From: Protaetiibacter mangrovi
Lineage (GTDB): Bacteria > Actinomycetota > Actinomycetes > Actinomycetales > Microbacteriaceae
DNA length: 53,793 nt
Direction of reading: 5' to 3'
Assembly: GCF_024752305.1 (NCBI RefSeq)
Contig: NZ_JANTHX010000001.1
Span: forward strand, 1 to 53,793
Position 1 is the stretch's first letter, and each line of letters opens with the position of its first letter. A program made the position numbers and the translations under genes. Shown here piece after piece: positions 20,329 through 27,702 of the stretch. The notes beneath the pieces were generated by a model. It did no database searches. It saw only the letters and a program-made list of their open reading frames with translations, and was not told where the DNA came from.

Positions 20329-21887
20329 GCCCAGCCCGCCTCGCGCAGAGCGGCACGCGCCTCCTCGCGGGCGGAGTACGGCGTGCGCACCCCCCGGATG
20401 TCGCGGTAGTCCTGGTGCCCCGGTCCCGCCCAGAGGATCGAGTCGCCCTCCTTCGCGAGCCCGACGGCGACGCGGATGGCCTGCTCGGGCGGGCTGACCT
20501 CGTGGATCTCCGGCTGGTGCTCGGCGAGCGCCGCGCCCTCGAGCAGCGTCTTGCGGATCGACACCGGGTCCTCGAAGCGCGGGTGGTGGTCGGTGATCAC
20601 GAGGATGTCGCACCCCTCGGCCGCGACCCGCGCCATGTCGTGGCGCTTCGTCGCGTCGCGGTCCCCGTCCGCCCCGAAGACCATGATCGTGCGGCCGGGG
20701 GTGAACTTGCGCACCGCCGCCAGGGTGTTCTGGAAGGCGTCCGGGCTGTGGCCGAAGTCGACGTAGACGCTCGGGCCGCGCTCGCCGGACACGCGCTCCG
20801 TGCGCCCCGGAAGGTATGCCTGGATGCCGCCGCCCGCCTCGAGCGCGGCGCCGATGGCCTCGAGCTCGAACCCCGCCTCGACGAGCATGACGATCGCGAG
20901 AGCCGCGTTGGCGGCCATGTGCCACCCGATGAGCGGCTCGCGGGTGACGAGCTCGCGGCCGTCCGGTCCCGTGAGACGGAACTCGGTGTAGGCCGCCGTC
21001 TCGTCGAGCACCTCGACCGTCCACTCGGCGGCCTCGACGTCCTCCGGGGTCGCGTGCCCGACGGTGGCGATCGTGGTGACCGGGATGCGCGACGCGTCGA
21101 CCACCCGGCGCCCGTACGGCGAGTCGAGGCAGACGACGCCGCGGCGGGCGTGCTCGGGCTCGAACAGCGGCAGCTTCGCCCGGAAGTACTCCTCCATGTC
21201 GGCGTAGTCGTCGAGGTGGTCGTGGCTCAGGTTGGTGAAGCCGGCCACGTCGAAGACGATGCCGTCCACCCGGTGCCGGGAGAGCGCCTGCGCGCTGACC
21301 TCGACGGCGACGGCGCGGACGCCTGCCTCGCGCATCCGCGCCAGCAGCGCGTGCATCTCGCTGGCCTCCGGCGTGGTGAGGAGGCTCACCACGGAGAGCT
21401 CGCCGATGTGTCGCTCCGCGGTGGTGGACAGTCCCGTGACGAGTCCCAGCTGCCGCAGCACTCCCTCGAGCAGGTAGCTCGTGGAGGTCTTGCCGTTGGT
21501 GCCGGTGGTTCCGAAGAGGAGGGGCGGTTCGTCGTCGGTGCGGTAGACCCACGCCGACAGCTCGCCGAGCGCGGCACGCGGCGACGGGACGAGCACGATC
21601 GGGAGCCCGCTGCCGGCGGCGAGCTCGGCGCCCGCCTCGTCGGTGAGGATCGCGACGGCTCCGCCCTCGGCGGCCTGGTTCGCGAAGCTCGCCCCGTGCG
21701 CCTTGAGCCCCGGGACGCCCACGAACAGGTCGCCGGGGTGCAGGTCGTTCGTCGAGAGCGTCACCCCCGTCACCTCGACGCCGTCGAGGTCGCCGCGGTG
21801 CTCCAGACCGAATTCCTGGACGAGCGTGGCCAGCGGGCGCGGGGTGGGATGCTCGGGGCGGAGGATCGGAGGGATCCGTGAGCTCAC
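20325..21887 (-). CDS. murE: UDP-MurNAc-L-Ala-D-Glu--diamino acid ligase (MurE)
   Basis: A 520-aa Mur ligase that adds the third, usually diamino, residue of the stem peptide. It has VTGVTLSTNDLHPGDLFVGV, the ATP loop LFGTTGTNGKTSTSYLLEGV and NLSHDHLDDYADMEEYF. The side-chain-selecting motif, DNPR in diaminopimelate enzymes, reads HHPR here (residues 434-437, in VITDHHPRFEDPVSIRKT). The Arg is kept but Asp-Asn is replaced, which hints at another diamino acid such as Lys, Orn or diaminobutyrate. The GTG start at 21887 has AGGAGG upstream. Confidence 0.96.
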   Translation of the reverse strand: MSSRIPPILRPEHPTPRPLATLVQEFGLEHRGDLDGVEVTGVTLSTNDLHPGDLFVGVPGLKAHGASFANQAAEGGAVAILTDEAGAELAAGSGLPIVLVPSPRAALGELSAWVYRTDDEPPLLFGTTGTNGKTSTSYLLEGVLRQLGLVTGLSTTAERHIGELSVVSLLTTPEASEMHALLARMREAGVRAVAVEVSAQALSRHRVDGIVFDVAGFTNLSHDHLDDYADMEEYFRAKLPLFEPEHARRGVVCLDSPYGRRVVDASRIPVTTIATVGHATPEDVEAAEWTVEVLDETAAYTEFRLTGPDGRELVTREPLIGWHMAANAALAIVMLVEAGFELEAIGAALEAGGGIQAYLPGRTERVSGERGPSVYVDFGHSPDAFQNTLAAVRKFTPGRTIMVFGADGDRDATKRHDMARVAAEGCDILVITDHHPRFEDPVSIRKTLLEGAALAEHQPEIHEVSPPEQAIRVAVGLAKEGDSILWAGPGHQDYRDIRGVRTPYSAREEARAALREAGWA

Positions 21888-21945
21888 GCTGCGTGGCCTC
21901 CTCTGTCTCTGGTCGTCCTCCGGGCTCCTCGCGCGGGGGCGGTTC

Positions 21946-23721
21946 TCACCACTCGAGCGGGTTGGCCGGGGCGGGCTCCGTCGACGGTGTGACGCGGAAG
22001 GTCTTGATGACCTGCTTCACGATCGCGTTGAAGGTGGGCGCCGCGGCGGCGGATGTCTTCATCGTAACCGGCTTCGCGAAGGTCACGACAACCGCGTACT
22101 GCGGGTGGTCGATCGGGAACACGCCGGCCATCGAGACGATCCGGTCGGAGCCGTAGCCGTTGCCGTCCGCCACCTCCGCGGTGCCGGACTTGGCGGCGAT
22201 CCGGTAGCCGGGAACCGCCAGCACGCTCGCCAGGTGGTACTGGGTCGTCACACCCTCCATCATGAGGAGGGTCTGCTGCGCGGCGGTCGCCGACACCACC
22301 CGGGAGCCCTGCGGATCGGGCACGTCCGTGTAGCTGCCGTCGGCCTGCTCGCATCCGTCGACGAGGGTGAGCGGAACCCGCACCCCGCCGTTCCCGAGGG
22401 TCTGGTACATGCTCGCGAGCTGCGCGCTCGTCGCGGTCATGCCCTGGCCGAACTGCTGCGTGATCGAGGTGATCGAGTCGCTCTGCGAGACGGAGCGCAC
22501 GAGGCCGTCGTCCTCACCGAGGAAGTCGGCGCCGGAGGTCTCGCTGCCGAAGCCGAACTTCTTCAGGTAGGCGATGCGCTCGTCGAGCGGCAGGAGCTGC
22601 GACATCTCGGCGATGCCGATGTTCGAGGAGTTCACGAGGATGCCGGCCGTCGTGTAGTGGAGCTCGCCGTGCCCCACCGAGTCCCGGATGGTGAAGCCGA
22701 CCCCGGGGATGGTGTAGCCGGAGGGCACCACGAACTGGGTGGTCGGGGTGAGCGCGCCCGCGTCGAGGAGCGAGGCGACGGTCGCCGGCTTGATGATCGA
22801 TCCGGGCTCGAACGGGGCGGTGAAGCTGCGCGCACCCGAGTCCTCGGCCGAGACCGAGTCGAGGTCGTTGGGATCGACGGAGGGCCAGTCGGCCGCCGCG
22901 CGGATCTTGCCCGTGCCGATCTCCACCACCATCGCGGTCGCCCACTCGGCGCCGATCGCCGAGCCCTGCTCGGCGAGGGCCTGCTGGGCGAACCACTGCA
23001 GGTCGGCGTCGATGGTGAGATGCACCGTGCCGCCGTCCTTGGCGGGCTGCTCGACGACCTCGGACCCGGGCATGCGGACGCCGTCCTCGCTGACGGCGTA
23101 CCCGGTCTCGCCGTTCTCCGAGGCGAGGCACTGCTCCCACTGCACCTCGGTACCCGACAGCGGTCCGTCGGTGCCCATGAGGCCGACCAGGTTGCCGGCG
23201 ATGGCGCCGTTCGGATAGCTGCGCGCCGGCTGCGGCTCGGAGTACACCCACGGGATGTGCAGCGCCGTGACGGCCTGGAAGACGTCGAGCTTGACCGACT
23301 TCACGAGGTAGGCGAACTTCGAGGTCGGATCCTCGGTCAGCGCCGTCGTCAACTGCGCGGGGTCGGCACCGGTCAGACCGGCGATCTCCTGCACGGCATC
23401 CGAGAAGCTCACATGGGTGCGGGTCTTCTTACCGTCGACCTCCTCCACGCGGTCGAAGCCGGCGAGGTCGACGAGATCCGGTGCCGCGGTGATGTTGAAG
23501 CGGTCGACGCTCGTCGCGAGCACGGTGCCGTTCTCGTCGACGATGCTGCCGCGCGTGCCCCACACGGTGTCCGTGCGGTAGTTGGTCCCCGCGGCGGTCT
23601 TCAGCTCGTCGGCGCGCACCACCTGGATGTCGAAGAGCCGGATCGAGAAGACGACCACGATCGCGAAGACGGCGATCACCGCGACCGCGAGCCGGCGGCG
23701 GGTCCTGCGTGCCTCGATCAC
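21946..23721 (-). CDS. ftsI: Septal peptidoglycan transpeptidase FtsI (PBP3)
   Basis: A 591-aa class B penicillin-binding protein that cross-links septal peptidoglycan beside FtsW. A GTG start at 23721 follows GGGGAG by a few bases and lies 13 nt after ftsL; an upstream in-frame start would overlap ftsL. After a short basic tail there is one membrane helix (about 10-32, LAVAVIAVFAIVVVFSIRLF), the dimerisation domain (GTRGSIVDENGTVLA) and the transpeptidase domain with the active-site Ser308 in GSIIK, SSN, and KSGTAEV as the KTG-type box. Confidence 0.96.
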   Translation of the reverse strand: MIEARRTRRRLAVAVIAVFAIVVVFSIRLFDIQVVRADELKTAAGTNYRTDTVWGTRGSIVDENGTVLATSVDRFNITAAPDLVDLAGFDRVEEVDGKKTRTHVSFSDAVQEIAGLTGADPAQLTTALTEDPTSKFAYLVKSVKLDVFQAVTALHIPWVYSEPQPARSYPNGAIAGNLVGLMGTDGPLSGTEVQWEQCLASENGETGYAVSEDGVRMPGSEVVEQPAKDGGTVHLTIDADLQWFAQQALAEQGSAIGAEWATAMVVEIGTGKIRAAADWPSVDPNDLDSVSAEDSGARSFTAPFEPGSIIKPATVASLLDAGALTPTTQFVVPSGYTIPGVGFTIRDSVGHGELHYTTAGILVNSSNIGIAEMSQLLPLDERIAYLKKFGFGSETSGADFLGEDDGLVRSVSQSDSITSITQQFGQGMTATSAQLASMYQTLGNGGVRVPLTLVDGCEQADGSYTDVPDPQGSRVVSATAAQQTLLMMEGVTTQYHLASVLAVPGYRIAAKSGTAEVADGNGYGSDRIVSMAGVFPIDHPQYAVVVTFAKPVTMKTSAAAAPTFNAIVKQVIKTFRVTPSTEPAPANPLEW

Positions 23722-23734
23722 CGTTCTCCCCCGG

Positions 23735-24337
23735 TCAGCGTGTCGTCGGCGACGGTAGCGTCCCGGTCCCGCCCTGGACCGGAGCGACACCCGATTGGGC
23801 GGTCGTCGTCGTGGGGGTGGCGTCGAGCGTCGTGCCGTGCTCGGCGGCCTGGGCGGCCGCGATGGCCGCCGGGTCGAGGAGGTTGCTGCCGTCGCCGAGC
23901 AGCGCGTTGCCGATGAGGTTGCCGCCGGCGCCGACGATCTGCCCCTTGGGCGCGCCCGCCGTGCCGAGCGCCTGCCCCGTGGCGACGTCGAGGAACACCG
24001 GGTTGCCGCTCGAGGCCATGCCGAGGGCGGTGGCGTTGTCGATGAGGCTCTGGGTCGAGCTCAGCTGCTCGAGCCGCTCCTGCGCCGCGTGCTGTTCGCG
24101 GGTGAGGTCGCGGTTGTCGCGCTGCAGGCTCGTGATCCGATAGGCGCCGTCCGCGAGCACGATGCTCATCAGCAGCTGGGCGAGGAGGATGACGACGATG
24201 CCGCCGACCGCGACGAGCGCCGCGTAGATCCGCGGGCGCGCGCGCTTCTGGGCGCGTGTCGGCGCGATGTCGAGGTGCCGCTGCGGCGCCTGCTCGGGCG
24301 CCCTCCGCGGAAGCCGGACGGCGGTGGCGGTGCTCAT
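23735..24337 (-). CDS. ftsL: FtsL-like divisome membrane protein
   Basis: A 200-aa bitopic protein identified mainly by position between rsmH and ftsI and by topology. A basic N-terminal segment (about 1-37) is followed by a membrane helix (about 38-62, [20 protein letters not shown]) and a short coiled coil ([20 protein letters not shown]). FtsL forms a complex with FtsQ and FtsB in the late divisome. The C-terminal 90 or so residues are low-complexity, rich in Gly, Ala and Thr, and longer than in E. coli FtsL. The ATG overlaps the rsmH stop (ATGA). Confidence 0.83.
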   Translation of the reverse strand: MSTATAVRLPRRAPEQAPQRHLDIAPTRAQKRARPRIYAALVAVGGIVVILLAQLLMSIVLADGAYRITSLQRDNRDLTREQHAAQERLEQLSSTQSLIDNATALGMASSGNPVFLDVATGQALGTAGAPKGQIVGAGGNLIGNALLGDGSNLLDPAAIAAAQAAEHGTTLDATPTTTTAQSGVAPVQGGTGTLPSPTTR

Positions 24338-25281
24338 GCGGCCTCCCGGATCCGCTCGGCGGCACGCAGCCGCACGGGGGTGGCGCGCGGGTTGCGCGCC
24401 CGCTCCTCGTCGTCGGCGAGCTCGGCGCCGCGGGTGAGGAGCGACAGCTCGGGGCGGTGCTCCGGAAGCTCGACCGGCAGCCCGCGGGGCGCCGTCGAAG
24501 TGGAGCGCGCCTGGAACTCGCGCTTGACGATGCGGTCCTCGAGCGACTGGTAGGACATGACGACGATCCGCCCCCCGACCTCGAGCGCGTCGATCGCGGC
24601 GGGGATCGCCGCCTCGAGCACGGCGAGCTCCTGGTTGACCTCGATCCGCAGCGCCTGGAACACGCGCTTGGACTGGTGGCCCGCCCGGCGGGCGGCCGCG
24701 GGCGTCGCCGCGTCGATGATCGCGACGAGGCGTGCCGAGGTCTCGATCGGGGCCTTCCGGCGTTCCTCGACGATGCGCCGCGCGTAGCGGGGGGCCAGCT
24801 TCTCGTCGCCGTACTCCCAGAAGATGCGACGCAGCGCGGCTTCGTCGTATTCGGAGATGATGCGGGCGGCGGTGAGCTCGGCCGTGTCGTCCATCCGCAT
24901 GTCGAGCGGCGCGTCCTGCGAGTAGGAGAACCCCCGCTCGGCCTCGTCGAGCTGCATCGAGGAGACGCCGAGGTCGAAGAGGATGCCGGCGGCCCGCGCG
25001 ATCCCGAGCTGCGCGAGCGCCTCGGGCAGCCGGTCGTAGACGGTGTGCACGAGGTGGATGCGGTCGGCGAACGGCGCGAGCCGCTCGCCGGCGAGGGCGA
25101 GCGCGTGGCGGTCGCGGTCGAGACCCACGAGCTGGATGCGGTCGAAGCGACGCAGCAGCGCCTCGGAGTGGCCCCCGAGGCCGAGGGTGGCGTCGACGAC
25201 GACGGCGCCCGGGGCGGTCAGCGACGGGGCGAGCAGCTCGATGCAGCGCTCGAGCAGGACGGGGACGTGGAGCTCGTTCAT
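24334..25281 (-). CDS. rsmH: 16S rRNA (cytosine1402-N4)-methyltransferase
   Basis: A 315-aa SAM-dependent methyltransferase that modifies C1402 in the ribosomal P site. It has the start [20 protein letters not shown], the SAM-binding [51 protein letters not shown] and the late [18 protein letters not shown] and [14 protein letters not shown], all standard. The ATG at 25281 has no strong Shine-Dalgarno. It is the second gene of the cluster, 101 nt after mraZ, with a stem-loop in the gap. Confidence 0.97.
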   Translation of the reverse strand: MNELHVPVLLERCIELLAPSLTAPGAVVVDATLGLGGHSEALLRRFDRIQLVGLDRDRHALALAGERLAPFADRIHLVHTVYDRLPEALAQLGIARAAGILFDLGVSSMQLDEAERGFSYSQDAPLDMRMDDTAELTAARIISEYDEAALRRIFWEYGDEKLAPRYARRIVEERRKAPIETSARLVAIIDAATPAAARRAGHQSKRVFQALRIEVNQELAVLEAAIPAAIDALEVGGRIVVMSYQSLEDRIVKREFQARSTSTAPRGLPVELPEHRPELSLLTRGAELADDEERARNPRATPVRLRAAERIREAA

Positions 25282-25327
25282 GGTGGTTCGGGATCGAGCC
25301 CCCGGATCCGATCCCCATCCGGCGCTC

Positions 25328-25353
25328 CCTGACACCGGGGAAGGTGCGTCAGG
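25328..25353 (-). other. Stem-loop in the mraZ-rsmH gap
   Basis: CCTGAC at 25328-25333 pairs with GTCAGG at 25348-25353. An inner ACC/GGT extends it past a 2-nt bulge, leaving a 6-nt loop. It could attenuate read-through into rsmH or stabilise the mraZ 3' end; no T-run is present. Confidence 0.45.
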
Positions 25354-25382
25354 AAACGCGGCTGAGGGTCGCATCCGAGGGA

Positions 25383-25814
25383 TCAGAACAGGCCCGCGAT
25401 CACCTCCTCGTCGGTGTCGGCGAAGTCGGACTCGGTCGCCTCGTAGTACGCGTTCCACGCGGAGGTGGACCAGATCTCGGCGCGGTTGCCCGTTCCGATG
25501 ACGGTGAGTTCGCGATCGAGCCCCGCGTACTCGCGCAGCATCGGCGGGATGGTGACGCGGTGCTGCTTGTCGGGCACCTCCTGGGAGGCGCCGCTCAGCA
25601 GCAGTCGCAGGAAGTCGCGGCCCTTCTTGCCGGTCACGGGCGCCTGCCGGGCGCGCTCGTGCAGGTCCTCGAACTCCCGCTGGCTGAACACGTAGATGCA
25701 GCGTTCCTGGCCGCGGGTCATCACGATGCCGCCGGCGAAGTCGTCCATGAACTTCGCCGGGAGGATGATGCGCCCCTTCTCGTCGAGCTTGGGGACGAAC
25801 GTGCCGAGCAGCAT
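25383..25814 (-). CDS. mraZ: Transcriptional regulator MraZ
   Basis: A 143-aa protein made of two SpoVT/AbrB-like swapped-hairpin domains: [20 protein letters not shown] and, in the second half, [20 protein letters not shown]. MraZ binds direct repeats in its own promoter and controls the dcw cluster; in some species it also acts on ftsEX. GGGGGAGAC lies directly before the ATG. Upstream there is a -35/-10 pair with three GTGGAG repeats, consistent with autoregulation. It is the first gene of the long minus-strand block. Confidence 0.97.
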   Translation of the reverse strand: MLLGTFVPKLDEKGRIILPAKFMDDFAGGIVMTRGQERCIYVFSQREFEDLHERARQAPVTGKKGRDFLRLLLSGASQEVPDKQHRVTIPPMLREYAGLDRELTVIGTGNRAEIWSTSAWNAYYEATESDFADTDEEVIAGLF

Positions 25815-25849
25815 GTCTCCCCCTTCGCTCCGGCCAGGTCCAGGTATTG

Positions 25850-25882
25850 CTCCACTTTACTCCACACTCCACCACCGAACAA
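25850..25882 (-). promoter_or_regulatory. mraZ (dcw) promoter with three MraZ-type GTGGAG boxes
   Basis: On the minus strand, TTGTTC at 25882-25877 and TAAAGT at 25859-25854 form a -35/-10 pair with a 17-nt spacer. GTGGAG occurs three times in direct orientation, at 25872-25867, 25865-25860 and 25855-25850, covering the spacer and flanking the -10 box. MraZ binds short direct repeats of this kind in other bacteria (TGGGAG-like in Corynebacterium), so MraZ bound here should block polymerase. Confidence 0.7.
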
Positions 25883-25909
25883 GCATTTCTGGCTTCTGAA
25901 ACACGAAAG

Positions 25910-25947
25910 CCGCCTGAACTGCCCTGTTTTTACAGGGAGTCAGGCGG
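25910..25947. terminator. Composite stem-loop upstream of the dcw promoter
   Basis: An outer 8-bp stem (CCGCCTGA at 25910-25917, TCAGGCGG at 25940-25947) encloses a 5-bp CCCTG/CAGGG stem with a TTTTTA loop. On the minus strand it is followed by CTTTCGTGTTTC, moderately T-rich. It probably insulates the dcw promoter from upstream transcription. Confidence 0.55.
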
Positions 25948-26010
25948 TGGAGGGAGGTGGAGGGTTCTGGCGCGACGGGGAGCGATCCGGCTCGATTCCG
26001 GACATGCGAA

Positions 26011-26032
26011 AGGCCGGCCCGAAGGCCGGCCT
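26011..26032 (-). terminator. Intrinsic terminator of the DUF3040 gene
   Basis: A perfect 9-bp stem, AGGCCGGCC at 26011-26019 with GGCCGGCCT at 26024-26032, is closed on the minus strand by a stable TTCG tetraloop and followed by TTTCG. It lies 29 nt after the DUF3040 stop codon. Confidence 0.75.
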
Positions 26033-26061
26033 GTCAGCGCGGGGAGATCAGCGGATGCGTG

Positions 26062-26358
26062 TCAGCGCCGGGGACGCGGGCTCGACGGGACCGTGAACCG
26101 CAGCGGCGGGGCGACGACGAGCACCACGCCCGCGAACATCGCGGCGAAACCGAGCACGCCGACGAGCGGCTGCCGCACGACGACACCGGTCAGCAGCAGA
26201 CCGAGCCCGATCAGGATGCCCACGGCGGCGAGCACGATCGCGGTGCCGTTCGCTCGACCCCGGCGCGCACCGACCGTCGTGACGTCCTCCGCCTCGCTGT
26301 GGTAGAGGTTGCGCTCCATCTCGTCGAGGAGGCGCTGCTCCTGTTCCGAAAGCGGCAT
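26062..26358 (-). CDS. DUF3040 small membrane protein
   Basis: A 98-aa protein beginning MPLSEQEQRLLDEMERNLYH, the hallmark of DUF3040, followed by two predicted membrane helices (about residues 37-57 and 62-83, ending VVVAPPLRF). A polar, acidic N-terminal helix faces the cytoplasm. Function is unknown; the family sits next to mraZ in many Actinobacteria, suggesting an envelope role. AAGGAG precedes the ATG at 26358. It ends with a strong TTCG terminator and is divergent from the polyprenyl synthase. Confidence 0.9.
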   Translation of the reverse strand: MPLSEQEQRLLDEMERNLYHSEAEDVTTVGARRGRANGTAIVLAAVGILIGLGLLLTGVVVRQPLVGVLGFAAMFAGVVLVVAPPLRFTVPSSPRPRR

Positions 26359-26409
26359 CTCGAGCTCCTTCAGGCATCCGGCGCCCGCGGGTGTCGCCGG
26401 TGAAGTCGA

Positions 26410-26437
26410 TTGTAGGCGTCTGCGGCCTGGCTAGGCT
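26410..26437 (+). promoter_or_regulatory. Promoter of the polyprenyl synthase gene, leaderless type
   Basis: TTGTAG at 26410-26415 and TAGGCT at 26432-26437 are separated by 16 nt. The GTG start begins 6 nt after the -10 box, so transcription should begin at or within a base of the start codon. Confidence 0.65.
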
Positions 26438-26443
26438 AGGCGC

Positions 26444-27574
26444 GTGGCTGAGAGTACGCGGTTAGTCGACCGGGTGGCAGCTCGGATCGACGACGCGCTC
26501 GACACCCGGGAGACCGTGCTGGCCGCGATCTCGCCCGACCTCGCGCCCCTCGTCAGGCAGTCGAGGGAGCTCCTCGCCGGCGGCAAGCGGTTCCGTGCGC
26601 TGTTCTGCTACTGGGGCTGGCAGTCGGTCGCCGCGATCGCGCACGATGCCGACGGTCTCGCCGAGCTCGAGGGGGCCGACCTCGAACGCGAACTCCCGGC
26701 GGTGGTCTCCGTGGCGGCCGCGCTCGAGCTGTTCCACGCGGCCGCCCTGGTCCACGACGACATCATGGACCGCTCCGACCTGCGTCGCGGACGCCTCTCG
26801 GCGCACCGCGCGTTCGAGCGGCTGCACCGCGACGCGGAGTGGGACGGCGACGCCGCCACCTTCGGCACCTCCACCGCACTGCTGCTCGGCGACCTGCTGC
26901 TCGGGTGGAGCGACGAGCTCTTCGAGGAGGGGCTCGCCCTCCTCGCCGACCGCGAGGCCGCCCAGGCGGCGCGCGCCGAGTTCTTCCGCATGCGCACCGA
27001 GGTCACCGTCGGGCAGTACCTCGACGTGCTGGAGGAGGACTCCTGGCGCTCGCGCCCCGACAACGAGGCGCTCCCCCGCGCCCACCGGGTGATCGTGTAC
27101 AAGTCGGCGAAGTACAGCGTCGAGGCGCCCCTCGCGATCGGCGGGGCCCTCGCCGGCGGCTCGCTCGCCCAGCTCGCCGCGCTGCGCGAGTTCGGGCTGC
27201 CGCTCGGGGTGGCCTTCCAGTTGCGCGACGACATGCTCGGCGTCTTCGGCGATCCGGAGGTCACGGGGAAGCCCTCCGGCGACGACCTGCGCGAGGGCAA
27301 GCGCACCGTGCTCGTGGGACTCGCCCGCCAGAAGATGCCCCCCACCGCCGTGCGCGTCCTCGACGAGCTCCTCGGCGATCCGGGTCTCGACGACGCGCAG
27401 GTGCGGATGCTGCAGAACACCATGCGCGACAGCGGCGCGGCCGACCAGGTCGAGCGGATCATCGCCCACAACGTGCGGGTGGCACGGGAGGCGCTGGCCG
27501 ACGCGCCGCTCAGCGGCTCGGCCCGCGCGGAGCTCGCGCAGCTCGCCGATCGCGTCACCCGCCGGGATTCGTGA
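26444..27574 (+). CDS. Polyprenyl (geranylgeranyl-type) diphosphate synthase
   Basis: A 376-aa all-trans isoprenyl diphosphate synthase. The first aspartate-rich motif is in AALVHDDIMDRSDLRRG (DDIMD) and the second in FQLRDDMLGVFGDPEVTGKP (DDMLG). KYSVEAPLAIGGAL carries the conserved lysine region. These enzymes extend FPP or GPP with isopentenyl diphosphate to supply quinone, carotenoid or lipid carriers; the chain length is not certain. Its place beside an Rv2175c-like gene and a PknL-type kinase recalls mycobacterial idsA2. The GTG start is supported by the promoter geometry (no Shine-Dalgarno). Confidence 0.93.
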   Translation: MAESTRLVDRVAARIDDALDTRETVLAAISPDLAPLVRQSRELLAGGKRFRALFCYWGWQSVAAIAHDADGLAELEGADLERELPAVVSVAAALELFHAAALVHDDIMDRSDLRRGRLSAHRAFERLHRDAEWDGDAATFGTSTALLLGDLLLGWSDELFEEGLALLADREAAQAARAEFFRMRTEVTVGQYLDVLEEDSWRSRPDNEALPRAHRVIVYKSAKYSVEAPLAIGGALAGGSLAQLAALREFGLPLGVAFQLRDDMLGVFGDPEVTGKPSGDDLREGKRTVLVGLARQKMPPTAVRVLDELLGDPGLDDAQVRMLQNTMRDSGAADQVERIIAHNVRVAREALADAPLSGSARAELAQLADRVTRRDS

Positions 27575-27609
27575 CGGACACGACCCCCGTTCCGCCATCT
27601 CCAGGATAC

Positions 27610-27629
27610 CTCCCGAGCCTCCACGGGAG
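27610..27629 (+). other. Stem-loop between the polyprenyl synthase and helR
   Basis: CTCCCG at 27610-27615 pairs with CGGGAG at 27624-27629 around an 8-nt loop. No T-run follows. It could be a weak terminator for the synthase gene or part of the helR leader. I could not find the rifamycin-associated inverted repeat described upstream of some Streptomyces genes. Confidence 0.4.
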
Positions 27630-27660
27630 CCCGGTGAAAAGCTCCGCCATCCGTGTGACG

Positions 27661-27702
27661 ATGGCAGGCCGACCCCGCGACCACACACCGGAGCACCCGT
27701 GA
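27661..27702 (+). CDS. Possible 13-aa leader ORF overlapping the helR start
   Basis: ATG at 27661 opens a 13-codon frame (MAGRPRDHTPEHP) whose TGA overlaps the helR GTG by 3 nt (GTGA). There is no strong Shine-Dalgarno, and such overlaps arise by chance at high GC. If real, it would couple helR translation to that of the leader. Confidence 0.25.
   Translation: MAGRPRDHTPEHP

Noticed and set aside
25945-25965. GGTGGAGGGAGGTGGAGGG as further MraZ boxes
   Set aside because: The repeats are in the opposite orientation to the three promoter boxes and about 60-90 nt upstream of the -35; probably chance purine-rich sequence.
27575-27698. Rifamycin-associated element upstream of helR
   Set aside because: I looked for a long GC-capped inverted repeat of the type described in Streptomyces and found only a 6-bp CTCCCG/CGGGAG stem.
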